From NCBI GenBank assembly GCA_030015575.1, contig CM057339.1, positions 769,126,809-769,190,808 on the forward strand: a stretch of DNA of 64,000 nucleotides. Direction: 5' to 3'. Below are positions 1 through 10,333 of this stretch, one piece after another. The stretch's first letter is position 1; each line of letters begins with the position of its first letter. A program made the translations under genes and the position numbers. This DNA is from Agapanthus africanus (lineage: Eukaryota > Streptophyta > Magnoliopsida > Asparagales > Amaryllidaceae). The notes beneath the pieces are model-generated. The model had not been told where the DNA came from and searched no databases. It saw nothing but the letters and a program-made list of their open reading frames with translations.

Positions 1-1945
1 CCTCTAAATTTCCATTCAGAAAAGCGGTCTTTACGTCCATCTGCCAAATCTCATAATCGTGGAAGGCAGCAATGGCAAGAAGGATCCGAATGGATTTCAG
101 CATAGCCACTGGAGAAAAGGTTTCGTCATAGTCCAAGCCAGGTCTTTGACGGAAACCCTTTGCTACAAGTCTAGCTTTATAGGTCTCAACCTGTCCATCT
201 ACACCAATCTTCCTTTTGAAGATCCACTTGCATCCTACGGGTTTTACCCCGTCTGGAGCAATGTCCAACGTCCATACTTTGTTGGTGTACATGGACTCCA
301 TCTCGGTCCGCATTGCATCCAGCCATTTTACCGAGTCGACGCTCTGAATGGCTTGCTGGAAGCTAGTAGGCTCATCACAATCTATGATGCAGTCCTCTCT
401 ATCCCCGTCAATGAGAAAACCGTAGTATCTCTCGGGCGGATGAGACTGCCTACTACTCCTGCGGAGTAGCATAGGAATGTCCTGTTCTTTCGAACCTTCT
501 GGTTCCTCTAAGCTTTCAGTAATGGTTTGTGGTTCTGGAATTTCTTCCAGTTCTACCGCGCTCCCGCTTATCTGATTTTCTAAAAACTTAGTTTCCAAGA
601 AGCGGGCATGACGAGAAACAAGGACTTTTTGCTCCTCTGCGTAATAGAAGAGATACCCCTTGGAGTTCTTTGGGTATCCCACAAACTTGCACTGTACTGA
701 GCGCGCCTCGAGCTTGTCCGCATGCTGCTTTTTTACAAAAGCCGGACATCCCCATGTCTTAAAGGATTTAAGACAGGGTTTCTTCCCACTCCACATCTGA
801 TATGGTGTGGTAGGCACTGTTTTAGTAGGAACTTGGTTCAAGAGATGTGCAGCTGTTTCCAGTGCATAACCCCAGAAAGATCGCGGTAACTCAGCCTTAC
901 TCATCATGGACCGTACCATATCCAATAGGGTTCGGTTCCGTCTCTCCGATACACCGTTGTGTTGCGGAGTGTATGGAGGAGTGAGCTGAGAGAGAATTCC
1001 GTTCTCTTTTAAATAATTCAGGAACTCGGCACTTAAGTATTCTCCACCTCGATCCGATCTTAGAATCTTGATACTTTTGCCGGTCTGTTTCTCCACTTCA
1101 CTCTTATATTCCTGGAACTTTTCAAAGGCCTCGGACTTATGTTTCATTAAGAAGACATAACCGTACCTTGAAAAATCATCCGTAAAAGTAATGAAGTAAG
1201 AGTAACCGCTTCGCGCATGTGTAGACATTGGACCGCACACGTCGCTGTGTATGAGTCCCAAGAGCTCGCTCGCTCTTTCTCCGTGTCCAGTGAACGGAGT
1301 TTTTGTCATCTTTCCCATGAGACAAGATTCACAAGTGGCATAAGACTGATACTCGAACGGATCCAAGTATCCTTCTTTATGTAACTTAGTCAACCGTGTC
1401 TCATTGATGTGACCCAGTCTACAATGCCATAAGAAAGCCTGATTAATATCTGGAGACTTTCTTTTGTGTGTATTCTGGATATTGAAAACCTGTGGTTGGT
1501 TTAAAACGTATATACCGTTGTTTAATGTACCTGACCCAATCAAAACTTGATTAAGGTGAATGTTCACTACATTACTTACAAATGCAAATTCATAACCTTC
1601 TTTAGATAATAAAGATACAGAAATGATATTACAGGTTGCATTTGGTACATAATAACAACTACGCAAAACCAAAAAGTGTCCATCTGATAATCCCAGGTGA
1701 TAGTCCCCCACGGCCTCAGCATCCATGCTAGCACCGTTCGCAACTCTGAGGGTCATGTCACCCGCCTTCAAAACTCTACGCTTTCTCAACGCCTGCAAAG
1801 AATTACAGATATGAGATCCTGATCCGGTATCTAATACCCAGGATGTAGAGTTTATTGATAGACAGTTTTCAATAACATACACACCTAAAGCTGAAGCTGC
1901 AACTCGCTTCAAATCCTGTGTTCTGGCTTTCCAAGCCTTGCAATC
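1..1945 (-). CDS. Copia E pol: protease, integrase, start of reverse transcriptase (partial)
   Basis: This continues the gag frame after a TAG at 1946-1948 and stays open to the window edge in every segment I translated. In order it shows the aspartic protease motif DTGSGSH (about 1813-1833), a GAG-pre-integrase HCRLGH segment (about 1395-1435), the integrase core with DVCGP and SDRGGEY (about 1045-1240), and the beginning of reverse transcriptase with the copia-type MDVKTAFLNG at about 10-40. The gag-PR-INT-RT order is diagnostic of Ty1/copia. The RNase H end and 3' LTR lie outside the window. It could be functional only if the upstream stop is read through or is a sequencing error. Confidence 0.85.
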
Positions 1946-2764
1946 CTATTTCCAGTGACCACTTTTGTGACAATAGAAGCATTCTTCCTTCCCCACCAGC
2001 TTCCCCGCTACTTTTGTTGCTTTACCCTTTCCCTTCGTATCCACTTTACCGACACCGCCTCTTGGTTTGGCGGGGGCTTTCTTCTTCTTGCCCTTGGCTT
2101 TCGCCCTGGACCTAGAAGAGGAAGATCCTCCTACAAACAAAGTGGATGTCTCCCTACCCTTCTGTAGGGTGCCCTCAGCAGTCCTCAACATGTTCAGAAG
2201 TTCGGCAAGTTCAACCTCCTTCCCTTGCATGTTGAAGTTAAGAATGAACTGGGCGTAAGTGGAAGGAAGGGACTGGAGAATCAAATCGGTATAGAGTTCA
2301 TTCTCCAACGTGGTCCCAAGGTCCGCGAGCTCCTCTATGTAGCCGATCATCTTAAGCACGTGGTCCGCTACCGATGATCCGACGGCCAACCTTGCCGAAA
2401 AAAGCTTCTTCGACACTTCGTATCTAGCGATACGAGACTGCTCTCCATACAGTTCTTTTGTATGGAGAAATATGGACTCTAGGTCCATATTCTCGTGCCT
2501 CCTCTGATGTTCGTTGTCCATCGAGGCTAGTACGAGGCATCTGGCCCTCGCGCAATCTATCTCCCATGTCTTACGGATTTCTACATCCGCGACGATGGAG
2601 GTGGGACCTGGGACAGGGGGAGCTTTGGTGGTAAGTATATACCCCAGCTTGTCATAAGTGATAGCCATCTTGACATTCCTGAGCCAATCTTTGTAGTTTG
2701 GCCCTGTCAATATATTTTTATCTAACAGTAACTTAAGTCCGGTCATGTTGAATGGTCGCTGCAA
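1946..2764 (-). CDS. Copia E gag, ending at a stop inside the zinc knuckle
   Basis: A 272-residue Gag. The N-terminal part holds the copia-type motif NYKDWLRNVKMA and the central part is a UBN2-like capsid region. Residues around 215-255 are Lys/Ala/Gly-rich, followed by a CX2CX4HX4C knuckle that begins CFYCHKSGHWK. A TAG then falls between the His and the last Cys; downstream codons stay in the same frame and the final Cys is present two codons later. The paralogue in copia D has an intact knuckle, CYYCHKAGHWKRNC. Gag forms the virus-like particle and the knuckle binds element RNA. I infer that the stop is a recent nonsense mutation; readthrough is less likely. Confidence 0.88.
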   Translation of the reverse strand: MQRPFNMTGLKLLLDKNILTGPNYKDWLRNVKMAITYDKLGYILTTKAPPVPGPTSIVADVEIRKTWEIDCARARCLVLASMDNEHQRRHENMDLESIFLHTKELYGEQSRIARYEVSKKLFSARLAVGSSVADHVLKMIGYIEELADLGTTLENELYTDLILQSLPSTYAQFILNFNMQGKEVELAELLNMLRTAEGTLQKGRETSTLFVGGSSSSRSRAKAKGKKKKAPAKPRGGVGKVDTKGKGKATKVAGKLVGKEECFYCHKSGHWK

Positions 2765-4810
2765 TTAGGAGAGAGAAAAGAAACACTTTAGCATGATGCT
2801 CTTGCAAGTTTAGAGTGGTTTTTAGTTTGTCTAAACTGGATGGCTCCCACTGTTTCTTGAATCCCTTCTCAAACCATAAAGAAAAGGATTAGCCGGGATC
2901 ATTCTCACCGTACAATACTTGCTTAACCGTTCAGCCAGGCCAGTGTCGGTACTTCGAGGGAGGTTTTCCAACGCTTTCGCGAAGTTCCTTAATTAAATAA
3001 CCTCTTTTCCCTGGGGGCGTAGCCCCGCTAACACCTTTCTAGGCACCTACTAGGTTTATAGCATTGATCGTTTAGTGAGAAATTTCCCGAGGAGTAGCAT
3101 ATACTCACAGTAGGATCGGGATCCAAATATCATCGCGTGACGAAACTGAAGGAATCCTACCAGAATCACCATACTCTAAATGGTATGCAAATCTAGCAAG
3201 TTTCAGTACTTATGAAACTCCCGATGTGGATTTTTGCCCCATGCTCTTATGACCTTGACTAAGGCCAACAAATCATAAGTCACATGTCAAGTTCTACCCG
3301 TCGTTATCCAGGTTAATTTGAACCCACCCGTATCTACCCTTGACTATGGCCAACAAGGCAATACGACTGTCTCAAACCAACGCATTCTATCTATGCAACA
3401 TATGAATACCCACCAGCTACCAAACACTGTGCCTTGACCAAGGCCATCAAACACAGCTTGAATACCATTGAATATTCATATGAAACGACGGAGGGCTACG
3501 GATGGTTTTGGCGAAACCGTGAACGTAGTGAACTTGATATAATCGATGGAACGAGATAGCTTTTAAAAGGAGTGGTTCAAGCTCCGCGTTTAAAAGTTTA
3601 GTTTTGAAAAGAACCGAGTGGTTTTCAAAGTGTTCCATTCGACTTTTACTTGGTTTATTTCTTGCATTAGTTCTTTTAATGCGTCCCATCATTTAATCCT
3701 ACCATTGCAGAAAACAACCAAAATATGACGTACGCTTATGCCATTCGCATTCACCACGGGGCCCCGTCATCACCCGTTAGGTTACTTAACTAACGACAGA
3801 GCGGGGGCTGGGCTAGCGCGGCTGTAAAACATAAGCAACGCCTAAATAGTTATTATATATAAATATATAGCAATGATAGACACTACAGATCACAGATGAA
3901 TACATTGGATATACTAGGAATCCGCAATGCGTTCGAGCCTGCAACGTAAAGCGGATTACACGGTCGCGGTGAATAGCCAATACCCCACCCAAGATCCCTA
4001 CGGGTGCGGCAAACTACCCGCCAAGCACCCGAAGCGAAGCAACCTCCCTCACCACCGTGAGTAGGCCACTCGGCGCTTCGAGATACCCGTTAGTTTGTGC
4101 ACCCCCTCCATGGGTCTATCCTAGGAGCAAAAACAGTAAAAAGAATTATACAATGACGGCTACAACCCCGACCCGGTTGTGCGGCCATACAAATAATAAT
4201 ATTACATCAATTTACCTGTTACAAATGAATGAAAGAAAAATAACGCTCATCTCACATCCACCCCGGCCATTCACCCGCGACAATCCAATCCATTCATATC
4301 CACAAACCAATAACAATCACAGATCACAGAGATGTATAACCCCGACTAATCGACTTATAGCGATTAGCCGACGTTCAATACATACAAGCATCACAGATAT
4401 AACCGATATAGTTAAAGTGTAGTGAAGTTCCGAAAAAATACGGATTTATAGGCCCCCAAAAGTAAATTTTAGTTATGGAAAATCTGGGCACATATAACAT
4501 ATCCTAAAAATCCCAAAACCAACACAGAAACACTCTGCACCAAAATCGAAGCAGAGAGGGGACCAGACGGCCGCACTTCCGCGGCAAGAGCTTCCTATTG
4601 CCGTGGATCCGCGCTCCTCTGATCGCCTCTTTGGTTCGTATTTGGTGGTTTTCTATACAAAAGGCTGAGATAATTTTTGGTGTATAACAAATGTCATTTT
4701 GACCAGAAAAAAAATTAACAGAAACTAGGGTTTTGCAAAGTTTGGTTTTTGGATTTTCCGGTTTCGAAACTTCGTTACACTTCACTATCTAGCTAGTTTA
4801 AGTTTAGTTA
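2765..4810 (-). other. Copia E long 5' leader (no convincing gene)
   Basis: About 2 kb separate the primer binding site from the gag start. The part nearest gag (about 2880-3030) matches the leader of copia D at 34981-35100 in reverse orientation. Small open frames occur here (for example 4504-4785 minus and 3447-3692 minus), but none resembles a known family and I do not call them genes. The stretch holds three hairpin cassettes at 3246-3456, listed separately. It probably carries packaging signals and may contain a leader intron, but neither is shown directly. Confidence 0.6.
3246..3456 (-). repeat. Three hairpin cassettes with a constant loop in the copia E leader
   Basis: Three spaced cassettes share a loop reading approximately CCTTGACYAAGGCCAWCAAA but have different, self-complementary arms. 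The first, at 3246-3279, has arms CTTATGA and TCATAAG. The second, at 3329-3365, has arms CGTAT and ATACG with a longer loop. The third, at 3427-3456, has arms CTGTG and CACAG. The loop is nearly constant while both arms change together. Confidence 0.6.
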
Positions 4811-4823
4811 GGCTCTGATACCA
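4811..4823 (-). promoter_or_regulatory. Primer binding site of copia E (initiator tRNA-Met type)
   Basis: On the minus strand this reads TGGTATCAGAGCC, complementary to the 3' end of plant initiator tRNA-Met. It begins one base after the LTR end (CTTACA at 4825-4830 in reverse). It fixes the LTR boundary and shows the element is oriented on the minus strand. Confidence 0.9.
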
Positions 4824-4824
4824 C

Positions 4825-6867
4825 TGTAAGTCCACGTTGCCCACCCCGGTGCTTACGGGGAGGCGGAAAACATAATAAAAAACGGATTTTTATTGACTTA
4901 GGCAACATGGACCTTCCTTGTGAGGATCTTTGCTAAACAAAAACTAGCTAAAGCAAATTAACAACTAGCTAAGTTGTAGAAAGGTTATACCTTGAGCTCG
5001 AAGTCCTTCTCTCCTTGCTCGTCGGAATGGTAGAAAGGCCTCACCTTGCTGGTCTTCTTCCGTCAAAGAAGGATCCACCCGAAAGCCTCGACCTTTAGCT
5101 TCAACTCCAAGCTAGGAGTAACTAGAGTGCAAGAAACGCTAAGACTTGAACCCTAGAAGAGAGTAGAGAAGATCAAGTGAAGGTTTTTCTTAAGCTTTTT
5201 GTTTCTCAACATATGAGAGGGAGAGAGCTTGAGGGAGAGGATGAGCAAGAGAGAGAAATGATATGAGAGAAATGAATTATTAGTGAGCCATTCTCACTAA
5301 TATGTGTGTAATATTTTAATTCAATAATTAGCTAGAAAATTGTCATGGTTTAATCAAGAGGTGACCATTATCATTTCAATATTAATGCAAATTACAAGGA
5401 TCAAAGAGCATCTTCCAAATGAAATGATCATGGTCAAATTGTCAACTTGGTCAACAAGTCAATGAAGTCAAAAGGTCAACAACAACAACCATGCACAATA
5501 ATTAAGCTAATTATCAATTAACAATAATACACACAAAAGCAATAGGGTTAATAAAATGACAATAGTCAATAACCCTAAACAAGGTCCTCTCCCTCAATCT
5601 TAAGCAATTGTGCATACGCACCCGCATTCGTGATCCGAGGAACACGAACACAATAAGAAAAACCAATCTCAAACCATACACTAGGATCCGGCTTAAACCA
5701 AAGCCCGCTAGTATAAACTGTCCGGACAGCAAACGTGCACAAGTGCGCGAATGTGAACGAACCCTGTCGCAAAACCATGCGACCTCTACTCATTTTGCCT
5801 AAAGGCGAATTGCTCTCTGTGTGGGACTCTAAAGACTCGACACTACGCTGGCAGTGGGTTTAACCACAGACCGCAAGCGGCACTAGCTGTACGTAACGGT
5901 CCCCAGGTAGATGTCGATAAGAAGACTGACGAGGTGAACCCCATCTGCACTCCTACTGAGCCTGTATGTGACAGTCTCCGTACAGTCCGGTCTGTTCGTC
6001 TGATACATCGCATGGCGGGCCTAGGGGGGCGGTGAACGTCAGTCCCCTAATAGCGGTACAAGTCGTGTCGGAGTGTAGCCCAGAACACCCTGAGATAACA
6101 CTGGAAGCCTACCAGTATATCTCGCTTGCCCTGGCCAGGGACTACTCGTGTAATGGCTCTCCTGGACACAGCGCGATGTCAACCCCCAATACCGGGAAAG
6201 ACGAATCCTGTCTAACCGTCACTGCCTCCAAGTGCTTCGGGACTGCACCCAAAAACTACCTGTTTGCACGACTCCTTTGAGCCGTGGTAGGGTAGTAATC
6301 AAAGTGCAGTGGGAACACACTCGAGGCGAAGTGACAGTGTCAAGTCAGCGGACTAAGCTGTACTCATGTCACCTGGGAACTGATAACTGACGATAGGTAT
6401 ATTACCAACCAACAGTTCCCGACGAGTCCTGTCCAGTGTACTCGTAACCTAACGAGCACCCGCATACTATCCCAAGTACGACGTACTAACGGCTGTAGGA
6501 CAGACCGTCTCCCACACTGGGATGAGAAGCGCATACGCTAGTCTACTCCGGAGTATCGATGCCCTGTCTCGATAGTCCAACGACCAGGGACCTGTATAAG
6601 GATGTGCTTATAGATTACCCACCTCCCACGAGTGCGAGCGCCATCACAACGCTGGTAATCAAGCAAAGATCCTAAGGGCTCTACTAATATGTATACCAGC
6701 AATATGCTAAAAGAAACACATGCACATATTAAAGCAGAGACAAACCAAGTAGCATACTACCATTTCGAGCAAGATTGTATATACAACTGTGAATATCCCA
6801 AGCTTCCATTAAGTAATATACAAACTAGTATGATACAGTAATGGCCTCTAGGGCATATACACTAACA
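4825..6867 (-). repeat. Copia E 5' LTR, 2043 bp
   Basis: In element orientation it starts TGTTAGTGTATATGCCC and ends GGACTTACA, i.e. TG...CA. It is flanked inside by the primer binding site and outside by Tekay A pol. It shares its first bases (CCCTAGAGGCCATTA) with the LTRs at 39192 (D) and 54355 (G), and its middle part with G. It contains only short non-homologous open frames. Stretches such as 5200-5280 are GA-rich and 5380-5540 AT-rich. No gene is seen. Confidence 0.88.
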
Positions 6868-7527
6868 CCTTCTGCGTAGTTAACACCTGAATTGCTGGTA
6901 ACCGACTAAGCGCATCCGGCACGACATTAACCTTCCCCGGATGGTACTTAAGATCAAGATCGTAGTCAGCCATCAGCTCCAACCATCTACGCTGCCTCAT
7001 ATTATGCTCCTTCTGCGTGTACACATACTTCAAGCTCTTATGATCAGTAAAAGAACTTCGACCCTTTCGCCTAGAAGGTTGTGTCTCCAAATCTTCAAAG
7101 CGAAAATCACAGTCGCAAGCTCCAAGTCATGAGTTGGGTAATTCTTCTCATGGGTCTTCAACTGTCTCGATGCGTATGCTACAACCTTCCCATGTTGCAT
7201 CAAAACACATCCCAATCCTTTCCCAGATGCGTCGCTGTGAATCACCAATCCTCCGGAATTGTCTGGCACGGTCAGAATAGGAGTGGTTATTAATTTCTGC
7301 TTCAACGTCTCGAAAGCTAACGCACATTTGTCCGTCCATACAAAAGGTACCTCCTTGCGCGTAAGCTTGGTTAACGGCTCCGCCAGACGAGCAAAGTTCT
7401 CCATGAATATTCTGTAATACCCAGCGAGTCCAAAAAAACTTCTTATCTCCGCAACATTCTTTAGAATCGGCCAATCTCGTACTGCTGCAATCTTTTCTGG
7501 ATCGACGGCAATTCCATCGCCAGACAC
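6868..7527 (-). pseudogene. Tekay A pol: end of RT, RNase H fragment
   Basis: Two overlapping frames (7030-7527 and 6868-7090) together cover the RT thumb/connection ([17 protein letters not shown]) and the Ty3-type RNase H, with [35 protein letters not shown] and the downstream TDHKSLKYV and PDALSRLP motifs. A frameshift near 7050-7070 separates the frames. At 6868 the sequence switches abruptly to the copia E LTR, so the final residues of the short open frame are LTR-derived. Element B encodes the same region at about 61190-61860 in one frame. Integrase is on the far side of E, off the window. Confidence 0.88.
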
Positions 7528-8175
7528 ATCATGCCCCCAAAACTTTACTTACTCCAGCCAAAACTCGCACTTACTCATCTTCGCATACAACTTCTCTTGT
7601 CTCAACGTTTGCAGTGCGATCTTCAAATGTTCAGTATGCTCTGCAAAACTCTTTAAGTAAACCAGAATATCGTCAATGAATACCACAATAAACTGGTCCA
7701 AGAACGGTGAAAAGATTCGGTTCATCAAGTCCATGAATACTGCCGGCGCATTCGTTACTCCGAAGGGCATCACTAAGTATTCGTAATGTCCATACCGAGT
7801 TCGGAATGCTGTCTTGCAAATATCTTCTGCTTTCACTCGGACCTGATGATATCCGGATCGCAAATCTAGCTTCGAGAATACCCTCGCGCCACTAAGCTGC
7901 TCGAAAAGTTCGCCAATGTGAGGGATCGGGTACTCGTTCTTAATAGTCACCCGGTTTAATTCTCGATAGTCGATGCACATCCTTTTTGTGCCATCCTTCT
8001 TCTTTACTAGAAGAACTGAAGCTCCCCAAGGCGAGTTACTGCCTTGAATCCGACCCTTCTTAAGCAATTCAGCAACCTGTTTCTTGACTTCTTCCAACTC
8101 TACTGGTGCCATTGGATAATACGCTTTGGATACTGGCGCTGCACCAGGAATAAGATCAATTGCGAACTCCACGTC
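7528..8175 (-). pseudogene. Tekay A reverse transcriptase, bounded by stops
   Basis: Ty3-type RT, with [52 protein letters not shown] and the catalytic VFIDDILVY motif all present. A TAA at 7549-7551 and a TGA at 8176-8178 end the open segment on each side. The flanking sequence continues in recognisable protein, so these are nonsense mutations in what was one polyprotein. RT copies element RNA into DNA inside the particle. It cannot be made as a full polyprotein now. Confidence 0.9.
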
Positions 8176-8444
8176 TCACTTCGGTGGTAAACCCGATATA
8201 TCTTCAAACACGTCCATAAAATCGCGAACAACAGCCGGCTCTTCACTTTTATCAACTTCCATTGATGCAAGAATATTGTTTGTTGGCCTAGCCCTAAACT
8301 TGACTGGCCCGACAGAACTGCTTCCTCCAGTGAAGCTAAACTCGGGATGTCCGGGAATCTGGAAAATTACTTTCCTTGCCCTACAATCAACGTGAGCGTA
8401 GAAAGTGTTAAGAAAATCCATTCCCAAGACGACTTCTCTTTCAT
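8176..8444 (-). pseudogene. Tekay A protease remnant fused to gag by deletion
   Basis: The minus frame reads VLGMDFLNTFYAHVDCRARK, which is the C-terminal half of a Ty3-type retropepsin (the LGMDF segment), followed by the RT N-terminal linker with [10 protein letters not shown]. The catalytic D-S/T-G segment and the gag zinc knuckle are absent. The sequence jumps from capsid (FFPRTAREEMKE) straight to the protease end near 8444, consistent with one internal deletion. Element B has a different deletion in the same area. Confidence 0.75.
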
Positions 8445-8914
8445 TTCTTCCCGTGCGGTCCGCGGGAAGAACTTCTCCAGGAAACTCTTTGAAGAATCCG
8501 CCCACTTGATCGGCTTGGGTAAACGGTTCTCCTCTACAAGCCACCATTCTTGGGCGTAGTCCACTAACTGAATGCGTACCGCATCAACTCTTTCCTCATC
8601 TGGAATCTGTGCCGCAATAAGCAAGTTCTCTGTGTCAACTAGCCACTGCTCTGCTGGCAACGACTCCTCCAAACCAGTAAATGTAGACAGACCCAAACGC
8701 CTGAAATCTGCTACGGTCTCTACTCGGTCAACTGGTTTAGCTCCAACATTATTCACGGACTGCTGAACGATCTGTAGACCTTTCTGAAATGATTCCGCTT
8801 GCTGCTAGATCAGCTCGCTCTGTTTCTTTTGATTCTCCAGCATTCCCCTTATCACTCTAAACACGGCGGCTTCGTCCACACGCCTTGGTACGTCTTCAAA
8901 TTCTTACCGGCCAT
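8445..8914 (-). pseudogene. Tekay A gag (capsid half)
   Basis: The ATG at 8914 opens MAGKNLKTYQ, matching the gag start of element B at 63398. The capsid follows, with VADFRRLGLSTFTG, WLVDTENLL, VRIQLVDYAQEWW and FLEKFFPRTAREEM, a typical Retrotrans_gag domain. There is a 1-bp deletion near the start (about 8884) and a TAG near 8808, and the C-terminus with its zinc knuckle is deleted. Gag is the particle protein. The longest intact open stretch is 8367-8756, whose last residues are out of frame relative to pol. Confidence 0.85.
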
Positions 8915-9046
8915 ATCAAAACACCCAACATTAGCATGATGATAGATTCAAAATATAGATCAAGACTAGAACTCCAAGTTACTTAAATAGAGTACCGCAT
9001 TGTAACTATGCCGCGGTATCATAGCCACAATTACATGACTCCACCC
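8915..9046 (-). other. Tekay A leader, gag-proximal part, and target duplication of F
   Basis: This is noncoding leader matching B at 63399-63540. The last five bases, CACCC (9042-9046), are repeated at 31839-31843 on the other side of element F and form its target site duplication. Confidence 0.85.
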
Positions 9047-9239
9047 TGTTTCCCCAAATCAGAGCAAGGCTCTGTTTGAATTTCAAATATTCAAATTTTC
9101 TGAAGCAACGCTTCATAATCCCCTGCGCTGCGCGCGACGCGCCACGTGTCAGAAGTGGATGCGTCAGCACAGCGCCCGAGGCAGTGCGTCCAATCAGAGC
9201 AAGGCTCTTTTAAAACAAAAAGTAAAGGAAGCAACATTT

Positions 9240-9385
9240 CAGCTGCGCAAACGCTGTGCTGCGCGACACGTGTCTGCGCAGTTGCGCAAGCACAGCTGCC
9301 CAAGCGCTGCGCTGCGCGACACGTGTCTGCGCAGTTGCGCAAGCACAGCTGCGCAAACGCTGCGCTGCGCAACACGTGTCACACG
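9240..9385 (+). repeat. 53-bp tandem units with ACACGTGT (G-box-like) cores
   Basis: The unit begins GACACGTGTCTGCGCAGTTG and repeats with a period of 53 bp (starts near 9275 and 9328), with partial units on either side. Each unit contains the palindrome ACACGTGT. The 3' LTR copy at 29650-29865 has more units, so the array has changed length between the two LTRs. The core matches plant G-box sites, a possible enhancer upstream of the TATA box at 9566. Confidence 0.7.
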
Positions 9386-9565
9386 TTGGGGCGTTTGCGC
9401 AAAACAGAATTGAGATTTTAAAGAAATCTTTTCTGTTCTTGTTAAAACAAGAAGATTTTCTTCTGTAAAACAGACGCCTTTGGATCAAAGATCCAATAGT
9501 GGGGAAAATTCCCCAAATCACTCAGAAAAAGATCTTTTTAACAAATTTAACTAATTTATGGGCAC

Positions 9566-9573
9566 TATAAAAG
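9566..9573 (+). promoter_or_regulatory. TATA box of the F 5' LTR
   Basis: TATAAAAG lies in a conserved context (GGGCACTATAAAAGAGACCC), identical in the 3' LTR at 30048-30055. It is the only strong TATA motif I saw between the G-box block and the palindrome run, so transcription of the element probably starts near 9600. Confidence 0.65.
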
Positions 9574-10333
9574 AGACCCCAGACCTCAATTCAAGATCAT
9601 GAACATTTTCTGAAAAAAAAGAGAACTCTGAAGAACTCCTCAAGAACAAAAAAGGTAAAAACCTTTATAAAAAGAGAAAGTTCTCTTATGAACAGATCAT
9701 AGATCTAAAAACAAGATCACTGATCTTTAATAAAAAAAATTAAATAGTGCTTTGCACTTTTTAAGAACCACTGGTTCTTTGAAAACAAAAAAAAACTTGT
9801 TTTCTTCGATTTAAAATTGATCCAAAATAATAAGAACAGTGCCCAGCACTTACCAAAACTGCACTATTGCGTAAGCCGCCAGGAAGCGCCACGTGTCAGC
9901 AGTGCAACAGCGCAGCGCACTGACGCAGCGCACTGTGCTGTTGCGCTTGCGCTCATCAGAGCGTGACACGTGTCACTTCCACATGCGCTTGCGCTCTTTA
10001 ATTTGCGCAAAGCGTCTGACAAGCCATGTGGGGGCACTGTCAGAGTATTTAATGCTCTGCATTATTAAGAAAAGGGACAGAGCCCAATTAAAAGGCCTAA
10101 CATGCCTAATCAAAAATGCTATGAATTTTAAAAAGGGGCAGAGCCCAACCAAAACAAAGAAAAATAATGCAGTGAGGAGGCAAGGCCCTAGCACAGGTCC
10201 AATATGCCAAAAACAAAAGAACATTGAAACTGGACTTAAACCAGTCGTGGCCATAAGTCCTCAAATTAAATTGACTGAGCACGGCTGCTCCCTAAATCAA
10301 TTTACATCCGGTTCGAGGGTACATCTCCGAACT

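Larger units (their letters stand above)
1..6867 (-). mobile_element. Copia element E, 5' portion, nested in Tekay element A
   Basis: Ty1/copia LTR retrotransposon read on the minus strand: 5' LTR, primer binding site, 2-kb leader, gag and pol, running off the left edge of the window. The LTR 5' end at 6867 abuts gypsy pol sequence that is continuous in element B near 61205, so E inserted into A. CCTTC at 6868-6872 is the candidate target duplication; its partner would lie off the left edge. E is the best-preserved coding copy here, with a single in-frame stop seen from the gag start to the window edge. Confidence 0.9.

Noticed and set aside
59..469. 136-residue plus-strand open frame
   Set aside because: It is the complement of copia E pol, which is open on the minus strand and has clear motifs; the plus frame matches nothing.
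4504..4785. 93-residue minus frame just after the copia E primer site
   Set aside because: No recognisable domain and no counterpart to compare, because copia D lacks this part; left as leader.
6032..6280. 82-residue plus frame in the copia E LTR
   Set aside because: Antisense to the LTR; not conserved in the related LTR G.
9091..9521. Several overlapping frames on both strands with Cys/Ala/Arg-rich products
   Set aside because: They come from the palindromic GC-rich LTR repeats; the same frames recur in the 3' LTR and look like no protein.
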